DNA of 5,381 bases from CAZAPZ01 sp964487285 (GCA_964487285.1 CAZAPZ010000104.1:1-5381), one strand, 5' to 3'; shown: positions 1-5,381, numbered from the stretch's first letter. A program made the numbers and translations. The notes: generated by a model from the letters alone, not told the origin.

Positions 1-1
1 G

Positions 2-397
2 GATAGTCTAACAATTGATGCGGCAGCATCGGAAAAAATGCTTCGAAATTTTAATATTGATAATAAGGATCAAGAAAATTATGAAAAAATCAAGGGACTG
101 ATTGAAGAAGGTTTTGAAAAGATATTAGCATCGGTTATAAGCTCTTCCATAGAGTTTTTTTCAAAGGATAAAGGAAGTTCTTCGAGACACAAACTGCCTT
201 TGTATGTTTCGGGAGGTGGTGCTCTCATCTCTGGAATTTTGCAATACTTTGAAGAAAAACTTGATAGCGAAGTTGAGTTGCTAAATCCATTTAGTCGTAT
301 TTCCGTTGATCTGTCTAAAATTAATCTATCAATGATAAAAGATAGGGAAGCGATATTTGCAACTGCAGTAGGTTTGGGGTTGAGAGGCATATTATGA
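2..397 (+). CDS. pilM: PilM, type IV pilus actin-like ATPase (C-terminal part, 5' end outside window)
   Basis: The reading frame is open from base 2, so the gene is cut by the window edge and about 131 C-terminal residues remain; the internal ATG at 38 is not a credible start. PilM is a cytoplasmic FtsA/actin-like protein that binds ATP and the N-terminus of PilN, and forms the cytoplasmic ring of the pilus alignment complex. Visible here are a helical stretch ending in SIEFFSK, which resembles the 'RSLDFY'-type helix of PilM proteins, then LYVSGGGALISGI, the glycine-rich adenosine-binding loop of actin-fold ATPases. After that comes LLNPFSRISVD, like the family's 'v.NPf..i' segment, and a terminal FATAVGLGLR matching the family's A-x-GLALR ending. 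The first phosphate-binding loops lie upstream of the window. The stop codon overlaps the pilN start (ATGA), and pilN to pilQ downstream confirm the assignment. Confidence 0.93.
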   Translation, partial: DSLTIDAAASEKMLRNFNIDNKDQENYEKIKGLIEEGFEKILASVISSSIEFFSKDKGSSSRHKLPLYVSGGGALISGILQYFEEKLDSEVELLNPFSRISVDLSKINLSMIKDREAIFATAVGLGLRGIL

Positions 398-909
398 TAC
401 TCATAAATCTAATAGAACAGAAAAAAAAGCAGGTTAAAAAGATTGGTTTCTCGTTTTCTGCACTCTTAGTATCAACGATACTAATTGAAATAGTTGCGTT
501 TTCAGGTCTATATTTTTATCAGCGTTCGGTTATGTCATCATTAAATACGCGGAGAATCGGTCTTCAAAAAGTGGCACTGCTTGTTAGCCATCTTAAAAAG
601 GAAAAGATAGCTGTGAATAGAAAAATAACTGCTATTGAAAGCCTTCAAGATATTAAGTATGATGACCTTTATTTCATGAATCGATTTGGCCAATCACTTC
701 CACCTGACGTATGGATAACAACACTCACAAAAAAGAAACGTACGACTGTTTTAGGAAAAGCTTTTTCTTATAGTGCCGTTGCCAAATATATGGTATCTCT
801 TTCAAAGATTGGTAAATTTAAAAATGTCGCTTTTTCGGGTAATGGATTGTTTAAGTCAGGAGGCAGTGCGCAAAACCCGATAGTATCTTTTAAAATAGGG
901 TTTAAATAA
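394..909 (+). CDS. pilN: PilN, type IV pilus inner-membrane alignment protein
   Basis: The product has 171 residues, close to the usual PilN length. It starts MILINLIEQ, carrying the INL motif that in known PilN proteins inserts into a groove of PilM. A basic stretch (KKKQVKK) precedes a single membrane segment at about residues 19-42. A short coiled-coil-like region follows (about 45-90), then a periplasmic domain with the family-typical LPPDVWITTL segment and strands near GKAFSYSAVAKYM and SFKIGF. It is a bitopic inner-membrane protein with a short cytoplasmic tail that pairs with PilO. The ATG overlaps the pilM stop by four bases and is preceded at about eight bases by GAGAGG, a modest ribosome binding site, so translational coupling to pilM is likely. 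Sequence conservation in this family is low; membrane topology, INL motif and gene order together make the call firm. Confidence 0.92.
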   Translation: MILINLIEQKKKQVKKIGFSFSALLVSTILIEIVAFSGLYFYQRSVMSSLNTRRIGLQKVALLVSHLKKEKIAVNRKITAIESLQDIKYDDLYFMNRFGQSLPPDVWITTLTKKKRTTVLGKAFSYSAVAKYMVSLSKIGKFKNVAFSGNGLFKSGGSAQNPIVSFKIGFK

Positions 910-910
910 C

Positions 911-1471
911 ATGGCAAACCAATTTTCGGAATCTTTAAATGAATCACCGATACTTCAAAAAATTATTCTTATGTTTGCAATAATAGTTGCGCCGTTATAT
1001 TTCTATACGCACTATAGCTACAACCCTAATGCATCAAGAATAAGCAAGGTGTTTAACCGGATAGTCAAACTTCAGGCGGCGAGCAACAGGCTTCCGATAG
1101 TTAAAAAGCGGTTGGTAGAATACAAGCAACAGCTCGATAATTTATCTAAAAGTTTGCCTAATGAGAAGGAAATACCAAACCTTGTGAATAAAATTGTAAG
1201 GCTTGCTTATAAAAACGGTATTATTGTTAATCGATTTAATCCTTCTCTCAAACATACGGGCAAATTTTATAATACAGTTAACATTAATTTGGATCTTTTT
1301 TCTAATTATTCATCTTTGGGAAAATTTATAAGCGATTTATCAAACGAGAAACGACTTATTGTGCCAGGCAGTATAACAATAAGAAATGCAAAGACAACTG
1401 CTTCAAAGACGGTTGACGCACATATATCTTTGCAGTTAAGCACATACTATTTTAGTAAGCATAGAAAATGA
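911..1471 (+). CDS. pilO: PilO, type IV pilus inner-membrane alignment protein
   Basis: The product has 186 residues. A short cytoplasmic N-terminus is followed by one membrane segment (about residues 14-33, ending PLYFYTHY), then a charged coiled-coil-like stretch (about 45-80) that contains LSKSLPNEKEIP. This last segment matches the 'LP...e...Ll..i...a' transition typical of PilO. The C-terminal half (about 85-186) reads as the ferredoxin-like periplasmic domain, with GIIVNRFNP, a strand VNINLDLFSNYSSLGKFISDL and a final strand ISLQLSTYYF. Known PilO forms a heterodimer with PilN in the inner membrane and contacts PilP. Only one base separates the ATG from the pilN stop and no strong Shine-Dalgarno is visible (a weak AGGG lies about 10 bases upstream), so expression probably depends on ribosomes finishing pilN. 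The stop overlaps the pilP start. Confidence 0.92.
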   Translation: MANQFSESLNESPILQKIILMFAIIVAPLYFYTHYSYNPNASRISKVFNRIVKLQAASNRLPIVKKRLVEYKQQLDNLSKSLPNEKEIPNLVNKIVRLAYKNGIIVNRFNPSLKHTGKFYNTVNINLDLFSNYSSLGKFISDLSNEKRLIVPGSITIRNAKTTASKTVDAHISLQLSTYYFSKHRK

Positions 1472-1908
1472 AGTTTCGCACAATTATACCAGCCGCCGTT
1501 ATATTAATATATAGTTGTGTTAGTTTAACAAACTTGTTTGCAAAGCCTATAAACAACATTCCTATACAAAAAAGTTTTGTTTATAATGGAAGAGACCCGT
1601 TTCTTGATCTTGAAAAACTGAGTAAACTGAGCAATGAAAAGAAAAGCGTAGAAAGCAATGCCAACAAAAACGAAATTACAGCACGCATACAATCGATCTC
1701 TATTCTCGGTTTGATGGTTGGCAGACTCGGCAAAAGAGCTCTAATATCTTCTAATGGAAATATCAACATAGTTAAAATAGGCGAGAAAATCGGAAAAAAT
1801 GCAAAGGTTGTTGATATTGGCGATTCATCAATTACAATTAAAGGTACATATAAAGAAAAAGGAAAGTTAGCTTCGGTGCTACTTAAATTGAAACTCAATG
1901 CTCCCTGA
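1468..1908 (+). CDS. pilP: PilP, periplasmic linker between PilNO and the PilQ secretin
   Basis: The product has 146 residues, slightly short for PilP. The N-terminus is an export signal (basic MKFR, hydrophobic core about residues 6-24). After it comes YNGRDPFLDL at about 39-48, the RDPF motif typical of PilP, then a charged linker, and from about residue 72 a compact beta-rich domain. The strand pattern ILGLMVGRLGKRALI, NIVKIGEKIG and VVDIGDSSITIKG matches the homology-region domain shared by PilP and GspC-like proteins, which binds the N0 domain of the secretin. In known systems PilP is often a lipoprotein. Here Cys17 sits in IYSC, a poor lipobox, and hydrophobic residues continue after it, so cleavage after LFA (residue 25) is an alternative. 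The start overlaps the pilO stop in ATGA. The next gene, pilQ, lies 115 bases downstream. Confidence 0.92.
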   Translation: MKFRTIIPAAVILIYSCVSLTNLFAKPINNIPIQKSFVYNGRDPFLDLEKLSKLSNEKKSVESNANKNEITARIQSISILGLMVGRLGKRALISSNGNINIVKIGEKIGKNAKVVDIGDSSITIKGTYKEKGKLASVLLKLKLNAP

Positions 1909-1948
1909 AATAGGTCTGTTTTAATAATGAATCGTAAATTGACCGTTG

Positions 1949-1971
1949 GGGAAATTTTTTCCCTGCTTTTT
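1949..1971 (+). terminator. Small hairpin with T-run between pilP and pilQ (possible attenuator)
   Basis: GGGAAA (1949-1954) can pair perfectly with TTTCCC (1958-1963) around a three-base TTT loop, and five T residues follow at 1967-1971 after a three-base spacer. This has the shape of a weak Rho-independent terminator inside the operon, and could lower pilQ transcription relative to pilMNOP. The stem is short and half A-T, so termination would be partial at best. No convincing sigma70 promoter lies between the hairpin and pilQ: a TAGAAT at 1982-1987 has no matching -35 box. pilQ therefore probably depends on readthrough from the upstream operon. Confidence 0.3.
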
Positions 1972-2009
1972 GAAAATATTATAGAATGATTATTGCTTCG
2001 TTTACCTGC

Positions 2010-2017
2010 AAAGGAGG
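2010..2017 (+). promoter_or_regulatory. Strong Shine-Dalgarno of pilQ
   Basis: AAAGGAGG ends six bases before the ATG at 2024 and is a near-perfect anti-16S match. It fixes the pilQ start and is the strongest ribosome binding site in the pil operon. pilQ is the one pil gene here that is not coupled to an upstream stop codon, so it is translated independently and probably at a higher rate, in keeping with the many secretin subunits needed per pore. Confidence 0.85.
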
Positions 2018-2023
2018 AAACTT

Positions 2024-4180
2024 ATGAACCTAGATAAATTTAGTTATAAGAATAGGACTCTACCATATTTTTGGTTTTGTTTTTTATTTATATTCTGTTT
2101 AATTCTGATATCACCAAATTTATATGCAGCTTCCTTTCATAAAACTGAAATTGTTTTGGGAAAAACAATAAAAAACAGCGTACATAAAAAAGCGCTAAAA
2201 CTATACGGCATTAAAATAACCGATTTAGAAACATCATCGGTTATTGATTTTTATGGAGATGGAAAAGTTTCAGCAACATGGTTTACCTTATCAAAGGGCG
2301 ACAGACTGATAGTAGATCTCAAAGGAATAAGACATTTTCTTAACGATAGAAATAAAAATAAGGCGATAAGGTTAAAATATATTAGGCGAATCAGCTATGC
2401 ATTCCGTAGGATAAACGGCGTCAAATATCTTAGAATAGTTTTCAGGCTAAATTATAAGCCGAAATTAATTCGTTTACAAAGGGTCGGTAATGTTGCCGAA
2501 TTGATTGTACGAATGAAAGACAGACTGCCTTCAAAAACGCTTGTTAAAGAGATTGTTTTTCTAAATAAAAAGAATTATGAACAAGTCATGATAAGGACAA
2601 ATCGCCCTGTCAGATGGAAAAAATCTCTAAAAAATAAAGAGATTAGACTGACGCTGTTCAATTCCACACTTTCCGGCAGCGCTAAAACAGATCAGTATTT
2701 CTACAATAAATTAGTTTTAATAAACAGTATAACCGCAAAAAGAGATGGAAATAACTCTGTTGTTTATATATTGCTAAGGCGGCACAGTTTTGCTCATTTT
2801 TCTAATGATAGAACTCATATATATATAACTCTAATTAATGCTGCGAAATCGGTTAAAACGGTTATCCTTAATAGTGTTGGCGCAAAACAAAAGAGAAAAA
2901 CAAAATTTCATCGATACAACGGAAAACGTGTAACGATTAATGTGAGAAATGCCGATGTAATTGATGTACTAAGAATGATAGCGAATATCAGCAAACTAAA
3001 TATTATTGCCGATGATTCGGTGAAAGGCAAGATTACTATTCAAGTAAAAAATATTCCATGGGATCAGCTGCTTCATCTTTTGCTTGTACAGAAAGGACTT
3101 GAAGAAGAAAGAGTTGGAAATGTTATACGCATTGCGCCGGCAGGCGTTATGGAAAAGGAGAGAACGCAAAAGCTTGCCTCTATTAAGGCTAAAGAGAAAT
3201 TATTGGCAATTGAAAAGCCTGTAATAGGAACTGTGCCGTTAAGCTATATAAAGGCAGCGCAAGCTGTTTCTATAGTAAGAAAGATAGTTTATGGCGGAAA
3301 ATCTCAAAACGGTTTCATTATTGCCGATAAAGCTAACAACGCACTAATATATTCGACAACTGAAAAGAATGTTGTCAAAATTAAAAATGCCGTCAAATTA
3401 ATTGACAAGAGAAAGCCGATTATTGAGATTGACGCAAGAATAGTAGAAGTTGCAAAAGCCAGTGAAAAAAATTTTGGAATCCAGTGGGGAGGAAATTTTG
3501 TTGCAAGCGATAAGCTTTTGGGCAGCAAGATAAATATAGCTGGCGGAGGTAGTAGCACCGGTGTTGGTTCGCTTGGCACAACAGCCTCAACGGGCGATAA
3601 TTTTATAGTGAACCTTCCTGGAACTAACCCGTTAGGCGCCATAGGTCTTGCAATCGGCAATGTTAGCAATACATATAATCTTGGACTCAAAATATCTCTT
3701 GGTGAAATCAACGGATATACAAAAACCATCTCAACACCTAAGATTATTACTCTTGATAATGAGAAAGGAACCATTGAGCAAGGTGTTCAAATACCTTATA
3801 CGATAGCCGGCACCAATGGAGGTCCGCCGACAACAGATTTCAAAGCAGCAAATTTAGAGCTTGATGTAACGCCTCATATAACCGCTTCAGGAACAATACT
3901 TCTTAAGATAAAAGCTAGCAAGGATACGCCGACTATCGTTCCGGGCGCAACTGCTCCGGCTATTAATACAAATCAAATTACATCTAATGTAATTGTAAAA
4001 AATAACAGCACAATAGTTCTCGGAGGTGTTTTTTCTAAAACTGATAAAAGTAATACCTCTGGTATACCGGGTCTTTCAAAAATACCTTTTTTTGGATGGC
4101 TTTTTAAAAATAAAAGTGAATCACATCCGAGAGATGAGCTTCTAATATTTGTAACAACGCATGTCGTCAAAAACTATTGA
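2024..4180 (+). CDS. pilQ: PilQ, type IV pilus outer-membrane secretin
   Basis: The product has 718 residues, normal for PilQ. The signal peptide is about residues 1-35, with a long hydrophobic core and probable cleavage after NLYA. Two AMIN-like peptidoglycan-binding domains follow, at about 60-170 (SATWFTLSKGDRLIVDL) and about 175-275. The N0/STN domain is at about 300-372 (VTINVRNADVIDVLRMIA ending VIRIAP), and the N1/secretin_N domain at about 400-462. The secretin beta-barrel core runs from about 464 to 716, starting KPIIEIDARIVEVAK. It contains ISTPKIITLDNEKGTIEQG and, at about 680-693, the signature IPGLSKIPFFGWLF, followed by DELLIFVTTHVV. The protein forms the multimeric outer-membrane channel for pilus exit, and PilP contacts its N0 domain. 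A glycine/serine-rich insertion (about residues 506-530) sits in the early part of the secretin core. The start is set by a strong Shine-Dalgarno. The last 20 bases overlap smpB. Confidence 0.97.
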   Translation: MNLDKFSYKNRTLPYFWFCFLFIFCLILISPNLYAASFHKTEIVLGKTIKNSVHKKALKLYGIKITDLETSSVIDFYGDGKVSATWFTLSKGDRLIVDLKGIRHFLNDRNKNKAIRLKYIRRISYAFRRINGVKYLRIVFRLNYKPKLIRLQRVGNVAELIVRMKDRLPSKTLVKEIVFLNKKNYEQVMIRTNRPVRWKKSLKNKEIRLTLFNSTLSGSAKTDQYFYNKLVLINSITAKRDGNNSVVYILLRRHSFAHFSNDRTHIYITLINAAKSVKTVILNSVGAKQKRKTKFHRYNGKRVTINVRNADVIDVLRMIANISKLNIIADDSVKGKITIQVKNIPWDQLLHLLLVQKGLEEERVGNVIRIAPAGVMEKERTQKLASIKAKEKLLAIEKPVIGTVPLSYIKAAQAVSIVRKIVYGGKSQNGFIIADKANNALIYSTTEKNVVKIKNAVKLIDKRKPIIEIDARIVEVAKASEKNFGIQWGGNFVASDKLLGSKINIAGGGSSTGVGSLGTTASTGDNFIVNLPGTNPLGAIGLAIGNVSNTYNLGLKISLGEINGYTKTISTPKIITLDNEKGTIEQGVQIPYTIAGTNGGPPTTDFKAANLELDVTPHITASGTILLKIKASKDTPTIVPGATAPAINTNQITSNVIVKNNSTIVLGGVFSKTDKSNTSGIPGLSKIPFFGWLFKNKSESHPRDELLIFVTTHVVKNY

Positions 4181-4631
4181 TAATAATGCTGCAATAACTA
4201 ATCGCAAAGCTTACCATAATTATATAATTCTTGAAAGATATACCGCAGGAATTGTTCTTCTTGGATCAGAAGTAAAATCGATACGGTTACACAAGGCCTC
4301 GCTGACAGACGGATATATTTATATCGTTAAAAACGAACTGTTTTTACATGGTCTTCATATATCCTGTTATATCAATTCGGGAAGTTTCATACCTGACCCT
4401 GATAGAGATAGAAAATTATTACTCCATAAAAAGGAGATTTTAAAAATTGCATCAAAAGTTAAAAAAAGAGGGTTGACAATAATACCGATTAAACTATATT
4501 TTAAGAACGGCAGAGTAAAAGTTGAACTATCTCTTGCCAAAGGTAAAAAGCTGTTCGACAAACGCGAAGATCTAAAGGCAAAAGAGATAGAAAGGGATCA
4601 AGCGGCAATTCGAAAACAGTGGAGGGGGTGA
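4161..4631 (+). CDS. smpB: SmpB, tmRNA-binding protein
   Basis: The product has 156 residues, the usual length. SmpB binds the tRNA-like domain of tmRNA and delivers it to ribosomes stalled without a codon in the A site. Family motifs appear in order: NRKAYHNY (14-21, usually NRKARHDY), AGIVLLGSEVKSIR (29-42), DPDRDRKLLLHKKEI, GLTIIPIKLYF (104-114), and GKKLFDKRE (128-136), followed by a basic helix-forming tail ending in Trp154-Arg-Gly. That tail reads the empty mRNA channel in known SmpB. The ATG lies inside pilQ (20-base overlap), with an in-frame stop at 4152-4154 and no other standard start codon before the conserved NR motif, so the start is well fixed. No Shine-Dalgarno is visible, so translation is probably coupled to pilQ termination. 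The last two codons and the stop fall within the tmRNA acceptor stem. Confidence 0.97.
   Translation: MSSKTIDNNAAITNRKAYHNYIILERYTAGIVLLGSEVKSIRLHKASLTDGYIYIVKNELFLHGLHISCYINSGSFIPDPDRDRKLLLHKKEILKIASKVKKRGLTIIPIKLYFKNGRVKVELSLAKGKKLFDKREDLKAKEIERDQAAIRKQWRG
4473..4500 (+). promoter_or_regulatory. Candidate sigma70 promoter inside smpB, for ssrA
   Basis: TTGACA (4473-4478, perfect -35 box) and TATATT (4495-4500, 5 of 6 to TATAAT) are separated by 16 bases, predicting a start near 4507 and a leader of about 117 bases before the tmRNA 5' end. It would allow tmRNA to be made at high level without the pil operon. The bases also encode the conserved SmpB segment G-L-T-I-I-P-I-K-L-Y-F, so part of the match may simply follow from coding (Leu-Thr as TTGACA). 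I see no better promoter between here and 4624. Confidence 0.5.
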
Positions 4632-4983
4632 TTGGACTTGACAGGAATAAATGAAGATAGTCGCATGTCGAGGCCGTGCCGACTCGTTAAATAGGTACAA
4701 AATATATAAACGCAAACGAAGATAATTCTTACGCGTTAGCTGCCTAAGGGCGGCTAAGGGACTATAATCAACTTAACCTTCCGAGGTTTTTATAGTTCCT
4801 AATTAAAAGGAAGGCGGCCTTGCATTGATCGATTCTCAGGTGTTGGGTTTGTATATAAGAATTAAAGATACTAAAGGTTTGTCATCTTAAACATAGTATC
4901 TTTTAACAAAAGCTGACTAAGCATGTAGAAACGATCCGGTAGTTATTCACTGGACGCGGGTTCGATTCCCGCCACCTCCACCA
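4624..4983 (+). ncRNA. ssrA: tmRNA (transfer-messenger RNA)
   Basis: One-piece tmRNA of 360 bases, charged with alanine and delivered by SmpB to stalled ribosomes. The acceptor stem pairs GGGGGTG (4624-4630) with CACCTCC (4973-4979) over seven pairs including one G-U, followed by A4980 and an encoded CCA (4981-4983). The D-like region is GGACTTGACAGG. The T arm is GCGGG (4956-4960) and CCCGC (4968-4972) around TTCGATT. GAATAA (4645-4650) with TTATTC (4943-4948) fits helix 2. Pseudoknot 1 is CGAG/CTCG (4669-4672, 4683-4686) with GTGCC/GGTAC (4676-4680, 4694-4698). The tag frame ends in a hairpin (4739-4754) with the UAA stop in its loop. Pseudoknot 2 is a ten-pair stem (4758-4767 with 4790-4799) with CCTTCC/GGAAGG (4777-4782, 4809-4814). 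A further stem pairs 4864-4872 with 4895-4903. GACTAAGCATGTAG near 4914 is a hallmark tmRNA stretch. The 5' end overlaps smpB by eight bases. Confidence 0.97.
4712..4747 (+). other. tmRNA proteolysis-tag reading frame (ANEDNSYALAA)
   Basis: The resume codon GCA is followed by AAC GAA GAT AAT TCT TAC GCG TTA GCT GCC and TAA, giving ANEDNSYALAA. With the alanine carried by the tmRNA, the complete tag is A-ANEDNSYALAA. The ending YALAA is the degron read by ClpXP and related proteases in known bacteria, and ANxEN-like openings resemble the SspB-binding half of the Escherichia coli tag (AANDENYALAA). The last two sense codons form the 5' arm of helix 5, and the stop codon sits in its four-base loop (TAAG, 4745-4748), as is usual in tmRNA. 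Confidence 0.94.
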
Positions 4984-5090
4984 ATTTAATTTTTTTCACA
5001 AAAGGCGGGGTAACCCATTTCTTAAAATTCCTTGATATTAATAGCTTGGCTTATCTGTTTTATACTGTAATAATGAAAATCACTTTGTAA

Positions 5091-5119
5091 TTGAGTTTTG
5101 CAATAATACATTATATAAT
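5091..5119 (+). promoter_or_regulatory. Candidate sigma70 promoter of the lipoprotein gene
   Basis: TTGAGT (5091-5096) and a perfect TATAAT (5114-5119) are spaced by 17 bases. The predicted start near 5126 falls immediately before the Shine-Dalgarno at 5127-5133, giving a leader of only about 15 bases. The rest of the 4984-5140 gap holds a seven-T run at 4990-4996 and AT-rich DNA, with no clear terminator hairpin or other structure. Confidence 0.55.
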
Positions 5120-5126
5120 TTTTCTG

Positions 5127-5133
5127 AAGGAGG
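5127..5133 (+). promoter_or_regulatory. Shine-Dalgarno of the lipoprotein gene
   Basis: AAGGAGG lies seven bases before the ATG at 5141. It supports that ATG as a real start even though the open frame from it is short (47 codons) because of the downstream frame break. Confidence 0.8.
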
Positions 5134-5140
5134 CTTTTAT

Positions 5141-5381
5141 ATGTCAAAACAAGAAATGTTTGGTATTATAAGAAACAAATTTCTGATTTTATTCATACTG
5201 ATTTTATCAAGCTTTTATTTGACCGCCTGCGGTGCTCCAAGCGCACCTACTACTGGAACCGGCAAGCAGCACAATCGGAACTAATGGAACAGTTAAGACA
5301 TTTACCGTTAGAGGAAAAGTATCCGGGCTTGACGCAGGCAAACAGATAATCCTTCAGAATAACAGCGGAGATGATCTAACG
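5141..5381 (+). pseudogene. Lipoprotein gene with a frame break, 3' end outside window
   Basis: The ATG at 5141 has a strong Shine-Dalgarno and a promoter candidate. The first frame encodes a signal peptide (NKFLILFILILSSFYLTAC) whose LTAC lipobox places the lipidated Cys at residue 30, followed by a Gly/Ala/Pro/Ser/Thr linker. That frame stops at 5282-5284 after 47 codons. The next frame (codons starting at 5286, 5289 and so on) runs open to the window end and reads like a real secreted protein: TVKTFTVRGKVSGLDAG, then KQIILQNNSGDDLT. This resembles the GTVSGL...QNNGGDDL beta-rich repeats seen in many bacterial surface lipoproteins (from memory, family not confirmed). Removing one A from GGCAAGCAGC (5261-5270) would join both parts as TGTGSSTIGTNGTVK. 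It may be a real mutation, a phase-variable gene or a sequence error. Function unknown; probably an envelope lipoprotein. Confidence 0.75.

Noticed and set aside
1939..1987. Promoter for pilQ from TTGACC (1939-1944), TTGAAA (1970-1975), TATTAT (1977-1982) or TAGAAT (1982-1987).
   Set aside because: None of these boxes combines at 16-18 base spacing: TTGACC is more than 30 bases from either -10-like box, and TTGAAA is followed at the right distance by no TATAAT-like sequence.
3304..3774. Long minus-strand open frame (156 codons) opposite pilQ, and other antisense frames at 79-390, 1581-1898, 3973-4170 and 4367-4561.
   Set aside because: Each lies fully opposite a well-identified gene, none shows a ribosome binding site or a recognisable domain, and the residue composition is that expected from reading AT-rich coding DNA backwards.
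4984..5020. Possible Rho-independent terminator after ssrA: T-run 4990-4996, and a GGGTAACCC element at 5008-5016.
   Set aside because: The T-run is about 17 bases past the T-arm hairpin and 10 past the acceptor stem, and no hairpin sits directly before it. GGGTAACCC could form only three pairs and has no T-run after it. I cannot support a terminator.
4950..5020. tmRNA 3' end as an integration (att) site for a mobile element.
   Set aside because: ssrA is a common integration target, but no second copy of the T-arm/acceptor sequence and no integrase gene is present in the window. The downstream lipoprotein gene is not a mobility gene.
5032..5066. Second promoter for the lipoprotein gene from TTGATA (5032-5037) and TATACT (5061-5066), or a sigma54 element at TTGGC (5046-5050).
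   Set aside because: The sigma70 spacer would be 23 bases, and the sigma54 reading lacks the GC of the -12 element at the right distance. TTGAGT-17-TATAAT downstream is clearly better.

Overview
The window carries the 3' part of a type IV pilus assembly operon (end of pilM, then pilN, pilO, pilP, pilQ), followed by the trans-translation ribosome-rescue pair smpB and ssrA (tmRNA), and ends in the frameshifted start of a lipoprotein gene. Everything I can support is on the + strand. A PilQ secretin with a signal peptide, together with the PilN/PilO/PilP inner-membrane complex, means a diderm (Gram-negative) bacterium. The DNA is AT-rich by eye (not counted). The gene order fits Proteobacteria in the broad sense, and a low-GC deltaproteobacterium-like lineage would be my guess, but nothing here fixes the taxonomy.

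Layout: 2-397 pilM C-terminal part; 394-909 pilN; 911-1471 pilO; 1468-1908 pilP; a 115-base gap with a small hairpin and a strong Shine-Dalgarno; 2024-4180 pilQ; 4161-4631 smpB; 4624-4983 ssrA; about 157 bases of AT-rich intergenic DNA with a good sigma70-type promoter candidate; 5141 to the end, the lipoprotein gene. The pil genes touch or overlap (ATGA junctions at pilM/pilN and pilO/pilP, one base between pilN and pilO), so they are probably co-translated.

How they work together: cytoplasmic PilM docks on the N-terminal INL motif of PilN. PilN and PilO form the membrane-anchored periplasmic scaffold. PilP links this scaffold to the outer-membrane secretin PilQ, through which the pilus exits. 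SmpB and tmRNA act together to free stalled ribosomes and tag the unfinished protein; the tag encoded here reads ANEDNSYALAA.

The most interesting point is how tightly the rescue genes are packed. smpB starts inside pilQ without a visible ribosome binding site. Its last two codons and its stop codon lie in the 5' strand of the tmRNA acceptor stem. Making mature tmRNA from a transcript that spans both genes should therefore cut the stop codon off the smpB message and leave a nonstop mRNA, which is itself a substrate of SmpB-tmRNA. This suggests a self-limiting loop. A sigma70-like promoter inside smpB could supply tmRNA separately. The pil genes themselves look ordinary.
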